Below are positions 53,285 through 64,000 of a stretch of 64,000 nucleotides of DNA, piece by piece. This DNA comes from Doryteuthis pealeii. Lineage: Eukaryota > Mollusca > Cephalopoda > Myopsida > Loliginidae. Where the stretch lies: positions 94,994,834-95,058,833 of the forward strand of contig CM042145.1 of the NCBI GenBank assembly GCA_023376005.1, in the 5' to 3' direction. Position numbers and translations under genes: made by a program. Under the pieces are notes generated by a model. The model worked only from the letters and a program-made list of their open reading frames with translations. It was not told where the DNA came from and did not search any database. Position 1 is the stretch's first letter; every line of letters starts with the position of its first letter.

Positions 53285-53600
53285 TTTGCGGGGTATATTA
53301 CGTGTACGTAATAGAGGTGTAAATGCTAGAGTCGTTGGAAAGGGCTTGTTGATCCATTTCAAACCTGACGAGGCTGTTGCATTTATTCTTAGCCCTCATA
53401 CCTTTGAAAGTATGAATCGAACTACTGTCCTTCCGGCAAATGGATAATAGTACAGGTAGAACTGGGCTATTTCATTTTGACTAGGAAAACCAATATAGGA
53501 GAAGAAATCTCTGATTCAAATGTATTTAACGCCGCTTAAGAAAATTTATCTTGGTCTTTGTACCTACTCGTGCAGACGGGTATTGATATGTATATATAAT
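53285..53600 (+). repeat. SINE family II, diverged
   Basis: TCCATTTCAAACCTGACGAGG (box B region), AAGTATGAATCGAACTACTG, TTCCGGCAAATGGATAATAG, CTCTGATTCAAATG and TACTCGTGCAGACGGG. Confidence 0.6.
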
Positions 53601-53654
53601 ATATTGCCTGTGCGTTTGATCTTGAAGAAATTGAAACACATATACAAGGTTTGT

Positions 53655-53882
53655 CGGAATTCCGACTAGGAACTATAAGATTCCTGGTTCGGTACCGACC
53701 CTCGCCAACTCAGCGTATGAGTAACACAGGATATGTGCCCGTAAAGTGAGAGCTGACCGCTAGGGTGGCGCTCCACCTTAGAAGCAAAAGACAATCTCCG
53801 TGGTCTAGTGCCAGTGAAAAGGGACAGACTCTCTCCCTGTCTTGCGTGGTACCGATTTAGCACTCCGATTACTTATAGGACG
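53655..53882 (+). repeat. tRNA-derived SINE, family I
   Basis: Box B CTGGTTCGGTACCGACC (53685-53701) and the family body to GGTACCGATTTAGC. Confidence 0.75.
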
Positions 53883-53889
53883 AGGTACA

Positions 53890-54500
53890 ACAATACGCAA
53901 AAATGCGAACCTTAAATAATAAGCCCTTTGCTTTACGCCTCTTGGTCTAGTCTTGGAAAAGAAAACCATAAGTGGCTTTATTACGATAATCGTCTTCTGT
54001 CTTTTGTAGGTAAGACAAAAGGGTTATCTGGCTTTACGCCAAGTCTTCGTCACATAGAGAAGGGAGACATTCATTTATATCTTTCACTTTCAAAACACCA
54101 TTTTTCGCCTTACCTTAGGCTGTATCAGTTGTCCTTTATTTTGTTCATTTTGTTCTGTCCTTTTTTTCCCAGGCGGGGATGGGATTTGAGGTGTTCGGAC
54201 GGAATCAGGCAGAAAGTCCAGATAAGTATTGGATATGTCCAAAATGGCTAGGATTGCGCGAATCAGCCATCCACAAAATTGACGAACTTCTTGGGTTAAG
54301 CTTGAATGTTGATCACCTTACATACCAAATAATCTTACTAATGACAAGTTAAGATTAAATTTGTAAGTTTCTCCGGGCTATGATTAGGGAATAGGCAAAA
54401 ATGAGATCACATCGCGCCCCAAAGGCGATCGATCATCGCTTACACTTAAAGGATTTGGCTGGTAATAAAATATAGAACGCAATTATTCAACAGCATAAAC
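53890..54500. other. Unrecognised sequence
   Basis: Forward ORF 53928-54251 (107 codons) has no domain I recognise and no repeat partner in the window. It could be chance or part of an unidentified exon. No splice or promoter evidence. Confidence 0.3.
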
Positions 54501-54558
54501 ACCATTATTTCCCTCCTTTATAATCACTACATTTCATATATTGAGAGTAATAATTAGC

Positions 54559-54566
<8 letters not shown>

Positions 54567-54603
<37 letters not shown>

Positions 54604-54613
54604 ATATATTATA

Positions 54614-54661
<48 letters not shown>
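54567..54661. repeat. (TA)n microsatellite
   Basis: TA run with slips. Confidence 0.95.
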
Positions 54662-54664
<3 letters not shown>

Positions 54665-54970
54665 AAAAATGAATGGAAGTGAAATCCGACAGTATGAAAT
54701 AAATATTTTAGAAAAAAACAAACACATGATGTTAAAATTCGCTGACAGAATCTGTTTCGACCCTTTATTGAAGTGGTCTTCATCAAGAGCAAGGTGTGTA
54801 TGATAGAGAGACGGAATGAGTGAACCGTTAATAAGACAAAAAGTAGTACAAAAACGGAAACGTTCAATTTCGGAGCTGGAATTTTAATTTTTTTTTAAAT
54901 TTGTTTAATAAACAGATTTCTGTCAGCGAATTTTAACATCATGTGTTTGTTTTTTCTAAAATATTTGTAT

Positions 54971-54975
<5 letters not shown>
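54662..54975. mobile_element. Fold-back element with hammerhead (family G)
   Basis: 54693-54756 (AAATATTTTAGAAAAAAACA, CATGATGTTAAAATTCGCTG) is mirrored by 54907-54968. The left arm extends into a ribozyme on the reverse strand; the right arm keeps only its 3' helix region. Confidence 0.7.
54738..54792 (-). ncRNA. Hammerhead-like motif (family G)
   Basis: Helix I UUGCU/AGCGAA (one bulge). Core CUUGAUGA with an extra U. Helix II GACC/GGUC. GAAA. Helix III ACAG/CUGU with loop AUU. GUC triplet. Helix III is a proper stem here. Confidence 0.55.
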
Positions 54976-55001
<26 letters not shown>

Positions 55002-55075
55002 ATAATATATATATGTGTGGTGTGTGTGTGTGTGTGTGTGTGTGTGGTGTGCGTGTGTGTATGTGTGTGGTGTGT
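54971..55075. repeat. (TA)n(TG)n microsatellite
   Basis: Compound run followed by the GAAAGAAAAACTTAACAC repeat. Confidence 0.9.
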
Positions 55076-55782
55076 TTTCAATAGGAAAGAAAAACTTAAC
55101 ACACCGTCATTATCTATTATTAATATATTTTAGCTCGTAAACTCAATAAATGAGCCAATTTATAATTATTAATCTATATTTATTAACGTACAATATCAGT
55201 AAAAATAAGTTAACATTAGTGACAGAAATAAACATGACAGTATTTAAGTATAAATATTCTAAATAAATAGAGACTGAATTTTAAAGGATAAATAAATCTT
55301 AAATCAGATACTAAAAATATTTTTCAAGTTATCAGATAGATTGATAAATATATATATAATGCGTGTTTCATAAGCATGGCATCATTAATAAAATGATGAA
55401 TGGAAGATTGATTGTATTCTTCTTTGATTAATATAGGTTAATTTATTCATGAATCCGATTAACATACGAGAGTTAACTCTCAGGGCATTACATATTCCTG
55501 TTTATGGCGCGAAATTTAAACTCAGTTCTTTGGGGGGTTTTGTTTGTCTAATGTATTTGATTTTTTCATTTTCATTTTATCATTATCATTACTAGCCTAA
55601 CAAACACGTCTCTTGTGTGCGGTTCTTTGTAAAAATAATTTTAAAAATCCTTCAATTTGGTTATATTTTACGACAGACGACAATGCTCTTTAAAAAAAAA
55701 ACTACATTCAATTTTACATAATTTTACAAAATCTTATTGAATTGAACGAATACCTTTAATTCATATTTGTAGGAAAAATCAT

Positions 55783-55784
<2 letters not shown>

Positions 55785-55876
<92 letters not shown>
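55785..55876. repeat. (TA)n(TG)n microsatellite
   Basis: Compound run. Confidence 0.95.
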
Positions 55877-55877
<1 letters not shown>

Positions 55878-55879
55878 GA

Positions 55880-57240
55880 AAGGAAGTGGAACTCGACGGT
55901 ATGTAGCGTATATTGAGTAAATTGCTAAAAAACACAGGTTTAAATAAGTTATTCGGTAGAGCTTTCATTGCGCCGACGCTCGACCAGTGTTTTCGATCTC
56001 TAATTAACTTAGATCTTCATTCAGGCATTATGTTAGTTTATAAGAAGGAAAATTTTCCAGAATAACAAAAGGAACTGAACTTTATAATCTGATTCAATTT
56101 TAATCTAGAGACCTAAGACGGTTTAAGGAAATAGCGCTCAAAAAGACGAAACAGCTAGTCACTATTAGTTTCAATAATACAACCACCACAACAAAAAAAC
56201 ACCTTATCAATTGGGTTTTAAATACAAGTGCCCACTTAGCTTTCCGTCAAGAAACCACGACTTTTCCTAGCATTCTCTGAAATATAATGAAGGGGTAGGT
56301 TTCGATAGGCTTACCTGGATCAAAACTGTGCTCGAACCACGAATATCAGAGTTTGACTTGTCTACAGGCCAGTTGTTGCATGTCAGGACAACTGAATTAT
56401 ATATCGGTACTTATATCGGGACGTTCTTGGGACTCATATTTCTGACAACAAATAGATCGACACTTGGATTAGTAACACATGTGACCATTCAATTATTTAA
56501 CCCTATATGTGCATCTTTTCACTTCCAATTCTTACTGCAATTTCCCAATAAACACAAACACTACTATTTAGCTTGCTCAAAAAGTTGGATATAGATAAAG
56601 CAAAACTTTCCGCGTCCACTGTCGACTTTATGCAGGCGTACAAGAAGTAAGGGACCACAGATGTCTCCTAGCATCTACTATTACTATGCCATATATAATT
56701 GAACAAGCCGCTCCGTCGGTCACAGGTTTAGTTTTATCGAATAGCAATATTGTATCCTAATAGAGGCTAATGAACAAATAAGATGTAAGTGTAACATATC
56801 GAACAGAGGGCGTATATGATAACAGACGAAAGGTCCTATCTCGACCTGTCTCGTAATTTCTAATTAAGTAAGTAGAAAGAGAAGTAAGTTGACAGTATTT
56901 TTGTTATTGGATCTGTCATTTAGATCTTAGATTTTGCTATAGTAACATATCAATCCAACAGTAAAGACAATACTAGCTACATACTTAGGATATACATGAT
57001 TTCTCGATACAAGCAAATAGCTTCAGCTTCGAACTATTAGAACACTTTGTGATAATATTAATCAGGTTATATTGTGAATGCAAGCTATTCACTCAATTTA
57101 AACTATTTATTATAATGGATTTATGAATCAAAAATGTGGAAGTGAGTAGATAAAAGGAAATTGTCGAATAGTACATATGTGTTCGTTAAGTTACGAAAGA
57201 ACACAAAACACTTATCATCACTTACCTATCCGTATATACT
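55880..57240. other. No recognised gene
   Basis: Mostly non-repetitive, AT-rich. The 88-codon ORF at 56328-56594 has no recognisable motif. No internal repeats seen. Confidence 0.45.
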
Positions 57241-57244
57241 AATA

Positions 57245-57274
57245 TATATTACTATATATATATATATATATATA
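57245..57274. repeat. (TA)n microsatellite
   Basis: Last notable TA tract in the window; forms the SINE tail. Confidence 0.9.
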
Positions 57275-57276
57275 GC

Positions 57277-57592
57277 CCAACCCTTCCGAACGAGTAGATA
57301 TGACACAAGTGTCAATTTCCCTTAAGCGTCAGTTCAAGATGTTTTGAATTCTAGAGTTTTCCTTCTCCTGAACCGTGTTGCCATACCAACAGGTTTAAAG
57401 CAGCTACCCAGTCTGCCCTACTACTGTACCCATTAGCTTGGAGGGGAAAAGATAAGGTAGCGGATTCATAACCTTTTCCCAATGGTATTAGCCGCTCAAT
57501 GAAAATGCAATTACCACGTCCGGATTTGAACGTCGGGGAACGAGTCCATTTCAATGACTTAACCATACCACCGCAGCGTTCCATTTTTATAT
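57277..57592 (-). repeat. SINE family II with many indels
   Basis: CCCTTCCGAACGAGTAGATATG, TTCCTTCTCCTGAACCG, CATTAGCTTGGAGGGG, TCCGGATTTGAACGTCGGGG. The family is clear, but extra and missing single bases occur every 10-20 nt. Confidence 0.7.
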
Positions 57593-58149
57593 ATAAGTCG
57601 TTTTTTCTTCCTGTAGTTTCTTGTGGTATCGTCAGTCTTTTCTTCTCTTCGGACTAGAGGAAAACTTAAGAGGACATTTTTTCTTTCTTCCCTGCGACGG
57701 TAAATAAAATCTCCATAGTTGTTGATTGTTGCTTTTTTTTGCCAAAGTCTTGCTTTTCCATTACAAATCAACTTCCTATTCTAATCTCTGAAGAAACACA
57801 AAACAGTCACGACTAAAGATGACAGTGTACCAGGTGTATCTATTGTGTAAGTGTCCATAATTTCCCGCTTCGGCCCAATTTGCGAGTCAATTGTTCGCTT
57901 CCTATCTTTTCATTTTAGGTAACATAACTCTTATATACGCCATATATTTTTCTACTTGCTCTTGTTCTGTTACCAAAAAACTAGTTTATTCCTCCATTTT
58001 CTCCCTTGACAAACGGTTTATACTCCTTACATATTATTTATAAATGTATGTAACTCATTGTCTTGTTTTCTGTCTTTGATTATATGCTGTCTTTGTTGCT
58101 TATGACAAAGAAAAATTCTAAGACTCTTTATTTATCCTTTCCAATTATA

Positions 58150-58485
58150 TCTATTAATAATGGAGATTCGCTTCACGGTTTTTAGTCTGTAACAAAATTA
58201 CGTCACTGCCTAAATGTCATCAATGAATCAATCAACAAATTTGAGAGCAGTTAGACAGTGCCTCTGATTTTGGTTTTTTAAAAAACAATGTTTTCATAAC
58301 ATACATTGACTGGTATTATGACTTATCTATAATATCTAGTCCTTGTTTATTTTAACTTTAATATTTAATAGTTTACATCCAAATGTTTTCTATTTTTAAT
58401 CCTTTAATGAATTTGATATTTACTTACTAGCGGTCAAACTCGCTGACATTGAATATTTTTACTCCACTCCTCAGCCACACTATGG
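58150..58485 (+). mobile_element. Helitron subfamily 2, 5' part
   Basis: TCTATTAATAATGGAGATTC after A, through TTAATCCTTTAATGAATTTG and GCTGACATTGAATATTTTTAC. The 3' hairpin and CTAG are missing. Confidence 0.65.
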
Positions 58486-58624
58486 TTCATACCTAATTAC
58501 AGTGATGTATTTATTCAAACTTGCTTTAACAAATACAATGAAGGACTTATCTAATGCCATGTTCAAATTTAAGTGCATAACATACAGTACATTAACACTC
58601 AAACTTCTGTTCATGAAACTGATT

Positions 58625-58715
58625 CCTTGCCTGCTAATGTGACGTAAGCAGTGACGTAGTCTTTGTTACAGAATAAAACCGGAAGCGCATCTCCATTATA
58701 TCGATAATTTCTCCT
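58625..58715 (-). mobile_element. Helitron subfamily 2, inverted 5' fragment
   Basis: Reverse strand reads TATAATGGAGATGCGCTTCC, GGTTTTATTCTGTAAC, ACGTCACTGCTTACGTCACA. Confidence 0.6.
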
Positions 58716-58742
58716 CTGTATATTTTGCTCTCCCTTCTGCCC

Positions 58743-58752
58743 NNNNNNNNNN
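58743..58752. other. Assembly gap (10 N)
   Basis: Ten N bases; sequence across this point is not continuous. Confidence 1.
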
Positions 58753-58769
58753 AGAGAGAGAGGTAGAGG

Positions 58770-59078
58770 TCCAAACGAACTAAAGGACACCGGGGAATCA
58801 ACCAAACGAGAGTATCTAAACCAAACTGGCAATAGAAAGAGGGAATCAGTACTGGGAACATCATCCCAGGGGAACAACCAAAGGATTCTACCCAACACTA
58901 AGGGACAACCGAGGAACAACCAAAGGATTCTATCCAACATTAAAGGACACCGAGGAACAACCAAAGGATTCTATCCAAGGTTTCATCACTAAGGACCAGC
59001 TTCTGCTTAACACAAGGGATCTCCACTGGAAAGTACTCTCACTTGAAGCCTAAAAATGGCCACAAAAATCGTAACATT
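58770..59078 (+). repeat. Repeat R4 with ~40-bp tandem units
   Basis: GAACAACCAAAGGATTCTA(C/T)CC recurs at 58872, 58914 and 58957, followed by the block CTGCTTAACACAAGGGATCT and GGCCACAAAAATCGTAAC shared with 24000-24268. Confidence 0.75.
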
Positions 59079-59094
59079 CTCAGCAACAGCTCCA

Positions 59095-59250
59095 ATTTAG
59101 TACGTCCCATCTCTGGGTTAAAAAGAAAAAAATGTGTTTAAAACAAATTCTTAATTAATGAACAAAACAAAAACATCTTCGGCATAAAATGACCTAATGG
59201 GTTGACATCTTGTAAAACCCAATCAACCAACCAACCAACCAACTAAGTTA
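59095..59250 (+). repeat. R3 3' end with hairpin module
   Basis: GTACGTCCCATCTCTGGGTTAA, TCGGCATAAAATGACC, GGGTTGACATCTTGTAAAAC, (CCAA)n. Confidence 0.65.
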
Positions 59251-60195
59251 AACAGGCTTAGGGCAGAGAGAAGGGTGATGAATTGACTCATCAGGAACCT
59301 TGGGGAGTCTAAACGCTTTGGTTGTCCGTTCAACTATTGTCTGTCGGATGAACATTCTTGTTCCTTTTATGTGAGATTTCGCCCTCTTTGTCTTAACTGA
59401 TCATCAAAAAGTCTCATTAATCAAGCATTAATTGACGAGCAAAGGGTCTCTCGACTCAAGACGCCCAGATTTCGTTACTTCAAAATTATGGAATTAGCAG
59501 TAAATAAACTAATAACAGATAAGACTCAAATCATTTTTTTAATATCTGAACGTCCTGGATTCATAAAATATACCTGAAACAAATTAGATTAAATTATCTA
59601 AATTAAAGGTATAATTTTTTGAGAGACATGTTTTACGTCTTATCCGTTGATAAGTCCTTAACGTAATATTCAGGTGAGGTTATTCATTCTATTTAATGAC
59701 ATATCAACCCCTGTGGGTTATCTAATGCTAAATCTTGTTTTGTTGTATATATGATTTGTAAGCGATTAGTTTTTAGGTAGATATTTTGTTTTTAAACGAT
59801 TTGTTTGAGTGCGAGACAACAGTTGGTAATCAATTTCACCTAACCGGCGCATCGTTGTTGATAATTTCGTAGACGTATCTTATTTATCATATCTTATATT
59901 ATGTTTTTCGGTATATTTCTATTTCACTTAAGGATAACATGGCATCTATGTTATCATTTCTAAATAGATCTTTCATAGAATTTGCGTTGAAAAATCGTTT
60001 TCTGATAACAGCGAAAGCTCCACATTCTATGAGGAAGTGCAGGGTGTTTGACATGTTTCATACCGTGGGTGGTCTTGAAAAATTCAGGTAAACATAATCT
60101 AAATGTGCTAATATCATGATTTTTATCAGCGGTATTATATTTTTTTTTAGATTAAGCTCTGCCAGATATGATTATTAAACTTTGGTACTCGTACC
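59251..60195. other. No recognised gene
   Basis: Only a short R3 module remnant (ATGACATATCAACCCCTG, GGGTTATCTAATGC) at 59696-59732. Confidence 0.45.
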
Positions 60196-60385
60196 AGCAA
60201 GAATATGCGCCCTCCAGGCATAAGTATGTAAGTTTTAATGTAATTAATTATAATAAATTTGAATGACTAACAAAATTAAGTAAGAACGCATATAAAAAGA
60301 TTACACTTATTTTAATCTTATTCTAATTGGTTCATTCATACGATTGATTTTAATATGTTGAAGAATAAGACGATAATATTAGACA
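60196..60385 (-). mobile_element. Helitron subfamily 1, 3' fragment
   Basis: GCAAGAATATGCGCCCTCCAGGC at 60198 is the reverse hairpin end (CTGG/CTAG replaced), followed by AAGTTTTAATGTAATTAATT. Its TATAATAAATTTGAATGACTAAC is duplicated at 61062, beyond the next element. Confidence 0.6.
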
Positions 60386-60404
60386 TAAATAACACCATAT
60401 AATA

Positions 60405-61056
60405 TCTTATTATAATGGAGATTGTGTGTTTTTCTGTCTGTAACCGAAACTATATTCCTACTCAAGTCACAATTCTCTTAGTTATTGACATCACATTCTC
60501 CATGATTTTATTTTTATTTAACCACAATTATTAATAAAATTGTCTTACATTATTAATACTGTTTACTATGTCTACATACTGACAACATGCAATTATATTT
60601 ATATATACAACAAAATAGCGGTTTACAGTGTGAACTGGAAGGCTAATTTGCATATTAATATTAAAAAATCGAATTTAATAAATATGTGCTTAGTATTATT
60701 GATTTCTAACTTTTTGGTTTTATTTTAATGAATATAAGTAAAAATCTCTTCAATGAATCTTAAATGAAATCCATTAACAAGATAAAATAACTCATTTTAT
60801 TCTTTACTTCCTCTTTTAACTAAATACTTAAATTAGAAAAAATAACAATGAAAGACGAGAGTGATGGAAGAGTAAGTTTCAGTTGTTCCATTTTTTATTA
60901 TACTCCCTCTGTTTCAAATCTTTTATTATATTCCCTCTGTTTCAAATCTTTTTATCTGTGTTCTTATTTAGTTTCATTAGCCTTTCTAATTTAATACAAT
61001 ATTTTATTACATTAAAACTTAAATACTTGCACCCAGAGGGTGCATATATTTGCTAG
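60405..61056 (+). mobile_element. Non-autonomous Helitron, subfamily 1 (complete)
   Basis: TCTTATTATAATGGAGATTG after A; hairpin GCACCCAGAGGGTGC, then CTAG 61053-61056 before T. 652 bp; includes a short internal duplication TATACTCCCTCTGTTTCAAA. Confidence 0.85.
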
Positions 61057-61089
61057 TGTATATAATAAATTTGAATGACTAACGAAATT

Positions 61090-61420
61090 AAATAAGTGTT
61101 GTGGACTAGCCTGGCGTACCTTGCGTAGAGAGTGAAATCGCTCGTCCAGGATTATTCATATGCAGCTGACTGAGTTCATCGAGGTGATTACCGCGCCGAC
61201 CTCAGAGCGCTTCGGCCTCTGGAGTTGAACCTCGTCGTCGTTTCAAATTCCCTATACCACTTGCGGATGTTTTTGACACCCATGCGCGACTCGCCATACA
61301 CTTCGGTTAATTAACGATGCATTTCTATCGATCTAAAGCCTTTTTGCCTTTAAAAAGCAAATGACTCCGCGACCGTCACACTTGGCGGTAGCGTTGACCG
61401 GGAGCTCCATCAGAAACGAG
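61090..61420 (-). pseudogene. Mariner-type transposase N-terminal remnant
   Basis: Reverse strand reads NATAKCDGRGVICFLKAKR, then after a frameshift RSIEMHR, an in-frame stop, LTEVYGESRMGVKNIRKWYR and EFETTTR. This resembles the HTH_48 DNA-binding domain of mariner/SETMAR-type and GVQW3-like proteins (AKCxxRAVIRFLxAKG...VRKWxxEF). At least one frameshift and two stops; no catalytic domain. The upstream ORF to 61575 (HSFLMELPVNATAKCD) may be its start. Distinct from the 47264 mariner. Confidence 0.6.
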
Positions 61421-61624
61421 TGCAAAGCCAAGACTGAGCGTAGCAGCGAGGCATATGCAAGTGCATGTACAATAAACACAACTGTAATCACAGGAAAAGT
61501 TCTCTGCGTCCCCATCGCTTTGGAGACCTTACTTTTGGGATTATTCCCGTGCTTTTCATTTCTAATCCTACTCACTTTTTATCAATAAATGTTACGATTT
61601 TTTGGGCCATCATTTAGGGTTCAA

Positions 61625-63925
61625 GCAAGAGCGATTGTCCAGCGGAAATCCTTGGTAAAAAATCCTTTGGTTGAAAGTTCCTTCGTCAATGATTGCAAAT
61701 GGACGTCTGTTCAGTATCAGTGAGTAAGTAGTCAACCAGCCACGCATTATGCCTGTTGATTGGCGGAGGAATAAACAGCGTAATCTCGTCCCGTCTATAA
61801 ATTTAGGTGGTGAATTGTAGCACACTTTAAATTAAAAATATTCCAACAAAAAAATTCGAAGAAAAAGAGCTCATCAGAAAAAAAAGAATATGCTCCCGGT
61901 ACAAGGATCGTAAGTTCAAATCTCAGTGAGACCTTATTCTTTATTCTTATTTCCTCGTTGTTCTAGAACGGAAGACTCGAGTGAACTGCCATAAAAAATC
62001 AAATGGAATTTGGAAGGTGAAGAATAATACTCGTAGGGAAAGACGTTTTCTATATCTATATTCACACCCTTGTTCAAATTAATTGAAACAAAACGAATAA
62101 TTCCCTTATTATCATAATATTTCATAATTTCTCTGTAAGGCTTGCCACTGTATCCTTGAGGCGTAACAATTTTTGTATGCTTCCTAAGAGTAACGTCCAT
62201 CGCAGACAATGGCTGTAGGACAACTAATCGACAGTCGAGACAATAGTTTCTGGGCGTGATAAAAATACCATGCAAACATGGATGACGCAATATTTTTAAA
62301 GGTTAAACAAATTTCATCATACACCCCGAAACTACATTCATGTTACTGCACACCATTTCAAATAACCTCAGATGAGGAGAAAAAGAGAAATCGATTGCAT
62401 ACTGTCACTCCAGTGGGTCTAAAATTGAATATATTTTGAAAAAGGTAACTAAAGCGCAATATTTTTGAAGGCCAAACAATTTTCATCATACACCCCGAAA
62501 ATAGATTCATATTACTGCACATCACTCCAAAAGACCTATATATAGAGTCAGGTTTGAGAGACTTACTAGTATGATGGTGAGAGAAACTGAAGATATCAGG
62601 TATCTTCGATTAAATTGTTTTCAGAGATAATTTATGATCGACTGCTCATGTAATTAATCCGAATGTTTCTATTGAATATTTAAAATAAAAATTGGAAATG
62701 TAAAACAAATCGTTAGAATTAGCCCTCTTTCATCATTATTAATGAAGGGTTAACTTACCTGTTCCTCTAAAGCTTGTAATCCGTTCTAAGAAAAGTGTTA
62801 CTGTCCACGTATTCCACTTAAATAGGATGTGCCGTGCATTTGATTTGTTGCTAGCGCCAGCCAATCAGATGCGCAGGATTAGAATTTTACAATCGTCCAA
62901 AAAGAATAAAACGTCAAACATCTTTTAGCGACTCATGTTGGTAGGGGTATCAGAGTTTGATCATCTCTGATAGGGTCAGCATGGCAAGCGAAGTCTGATG
63001 TTGTAAGACCCGAAACTTCCTAATGACCCATGCATATTACATCACTGACGACACCCACCAGCGCCCCAAATGTATGAGCGTATATTTAAAGTAAAGGTAT
63101 CTTCGATTAAATTGTTCTCAGAGATAATCTATGATCAACTGCTCATGGAATTAATCCAGCTGTATCTATTGAATATGTGCGCCAAAGCTCTGATACACTA
63201 TGTCTAATCACAGAAAGGCTCTCCCTCTCTTAACTCTATACTTAGAAATAAACGTATACAATACTGACACAATAGTGGACAAGAGCTTCAGTAAAGTGTA
63301 GATCAGAGGAAGTATCAAGACTATCCAGAGTATTTGTGGACTAGAAGCTTCCCTACCTACAAGAACTTAGCGCATATATGTCTGGCCTGTGCGGGGGGGT
63401 AGCGGATGACTACAGATGTTAAATTCGCAGCCTCGTCGTGAGGAAGTGGCTCGTAGTCAGACTATTGCCACTCCTACTGAATATGGACATTTCGCACGGG
63501 TCGGGCAACGCAGGATGTGATTAGCCCGGATGTAAGATCTTGGGGAGGGCAGTTACTGATTATTTAAGGCCTGCCTTCCCACACCACGGAAAGTTGTGTT
63601 TTGATCTTCATAACGTGCGTTAAACAAGTGAACTTTTGACAGATTGAGCAAGGACTGCTGTGATAGTGTTGCAGGCAATAGACTGTGTCAGGGGACTTTT
63701 GTGGTTGGGGAAATTGATTACAGTGGTTACTTTCGGTCGTCACTTCACACAAACAATTTCACTATTATAATCAGATACGATACTCACCAGGGTCCTGGGA
63801 TTGTCAGGAGTCTAGCTTCCCCCTGAGTCCGGTGAATAACCGCCAGCTCAAAACCGGTCGGGAAACCCAGATGCTAATTTAGAAAATAAAGTAAAGAAAA
63901 ATAACAGATTAGTGTAGCGTATTTA
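61625..63925. other. Unrecognised sequence with two local direct duplications
   Basis: CGCAATATTTTTRAAGG...TTACTGCACA(C/T)C at 62286-62370 and 62455-62540 (169 bp apart), and GGTATCTTCGATTAAATTGTT... at 62599-62683 and 63096-63180 (497 bp apart). The 118-codon reverse ORF at 61934-62290 has no domain I recognise. Confidence 0.5.
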
Positions 63926-63927
63926 TT

Positions 63928-64000
63928 ATGGCACCATAGCTCAGTCGGTAGAGTGTTCGGCTAGGAATCACAAGGCTCTTGGTTCAATACCGGCCCCCGC
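63928..64000 (+). repeat. tRNA-derived SINE, family I (cut by window end)
   Basis: CACCATAGCTCAGTCGGTAG (box A, 63931-63950) and CTTGGTTCAATACCGG (box B, 63978-63993). The 5' tRNA-like head is complete; the body lies beyond the window. Confidence 0.85.

Noticed and set aside
63928..64000. A genuine tRNA gene
   Set aside because: Boxes A and B are good, but the same head is followed by a non-tRNA body in several copies, so it is a SINE. The acceptor stem is not closed within the window.

Overview
The window is AT-rich, gene-poor eukaryotic DNA dominated by transposon debris and very long microsatellites, mostly (TA)n with (CA)n, (GA)n, (GATA)n and (CTT)n. I could not support any complete host protein gene. 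Nearly all long ORFs are translations of dinucleotide or pyrimidine repeats. The mix of tRNA-derived SINEs, dense (TA)n tracts, mariner, Helitron, LINE, LTR and Penelope-like fragments fits a mollusc, most plausibly a cephalopod such as an octopus. That is an inference from repeat style, not a database match.

Layout. 0-10 kb: a composite repeat, SINEs, a mariner remnant, a long fold-back with two opposed hammerhead ribozymes, a microsatellite thicket, and several Penelope-like and tRNA-headed ribozyme elements. 10-15 kb: three non-autonomous Helitrons in one orientation. 15-21 kb: a LINE 3' end, ribozyme-bearing tandem dimers and a second Helitron subfamily. 21-34 kb: a solo LTR, many SINEs, a full Helitron and a SINE carrying a hammerhead. 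34-41 kb: fold-backs, Penelope-like fragments, a ~175-bp tandem array and a 600-bp polypyrimidine block. 42-49 kb: Helitron, ribozyme SINE, a 156-bp tandem array interrupted by a solo LTR, and a mariner with both terminal inverted repeats (47264-48483). 49-59 kb: a second LINE end and nested Helitrons, with many single-base indels, ending at a 10-N gap. 59-64 kb: almost microsatellite-free, with a Helitron, a mariner N-terminal remnant and mostly unrecognised sequence.

The unifying observation is a set of hammerhead-ribozyme-like folds spread over several unrelated repeat families on both strands. Many keep the catalytic core (CUGANGA and GAAA), a closing helix I, helix II, and a helix III that is self-complementary. 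Helix I and helix III covary between copies. Three architectures appear: Penelope-like 5' ends whose reading frame starts inside the ribozyme core; tRNA-headed elements with the ribozyme about 25-40 nt after box B, present as head-to-tail dimers; and palindromic fold-backs with two opposed ribozymes. Hammerheads are known from Penelope-like elements, schistosome Sm-alpha repeats, newt satellite 2 and metazoan retrozymes. The variety in one 64-kb segment, and the start-codon/ribozyme overlap, are what deserve checking.
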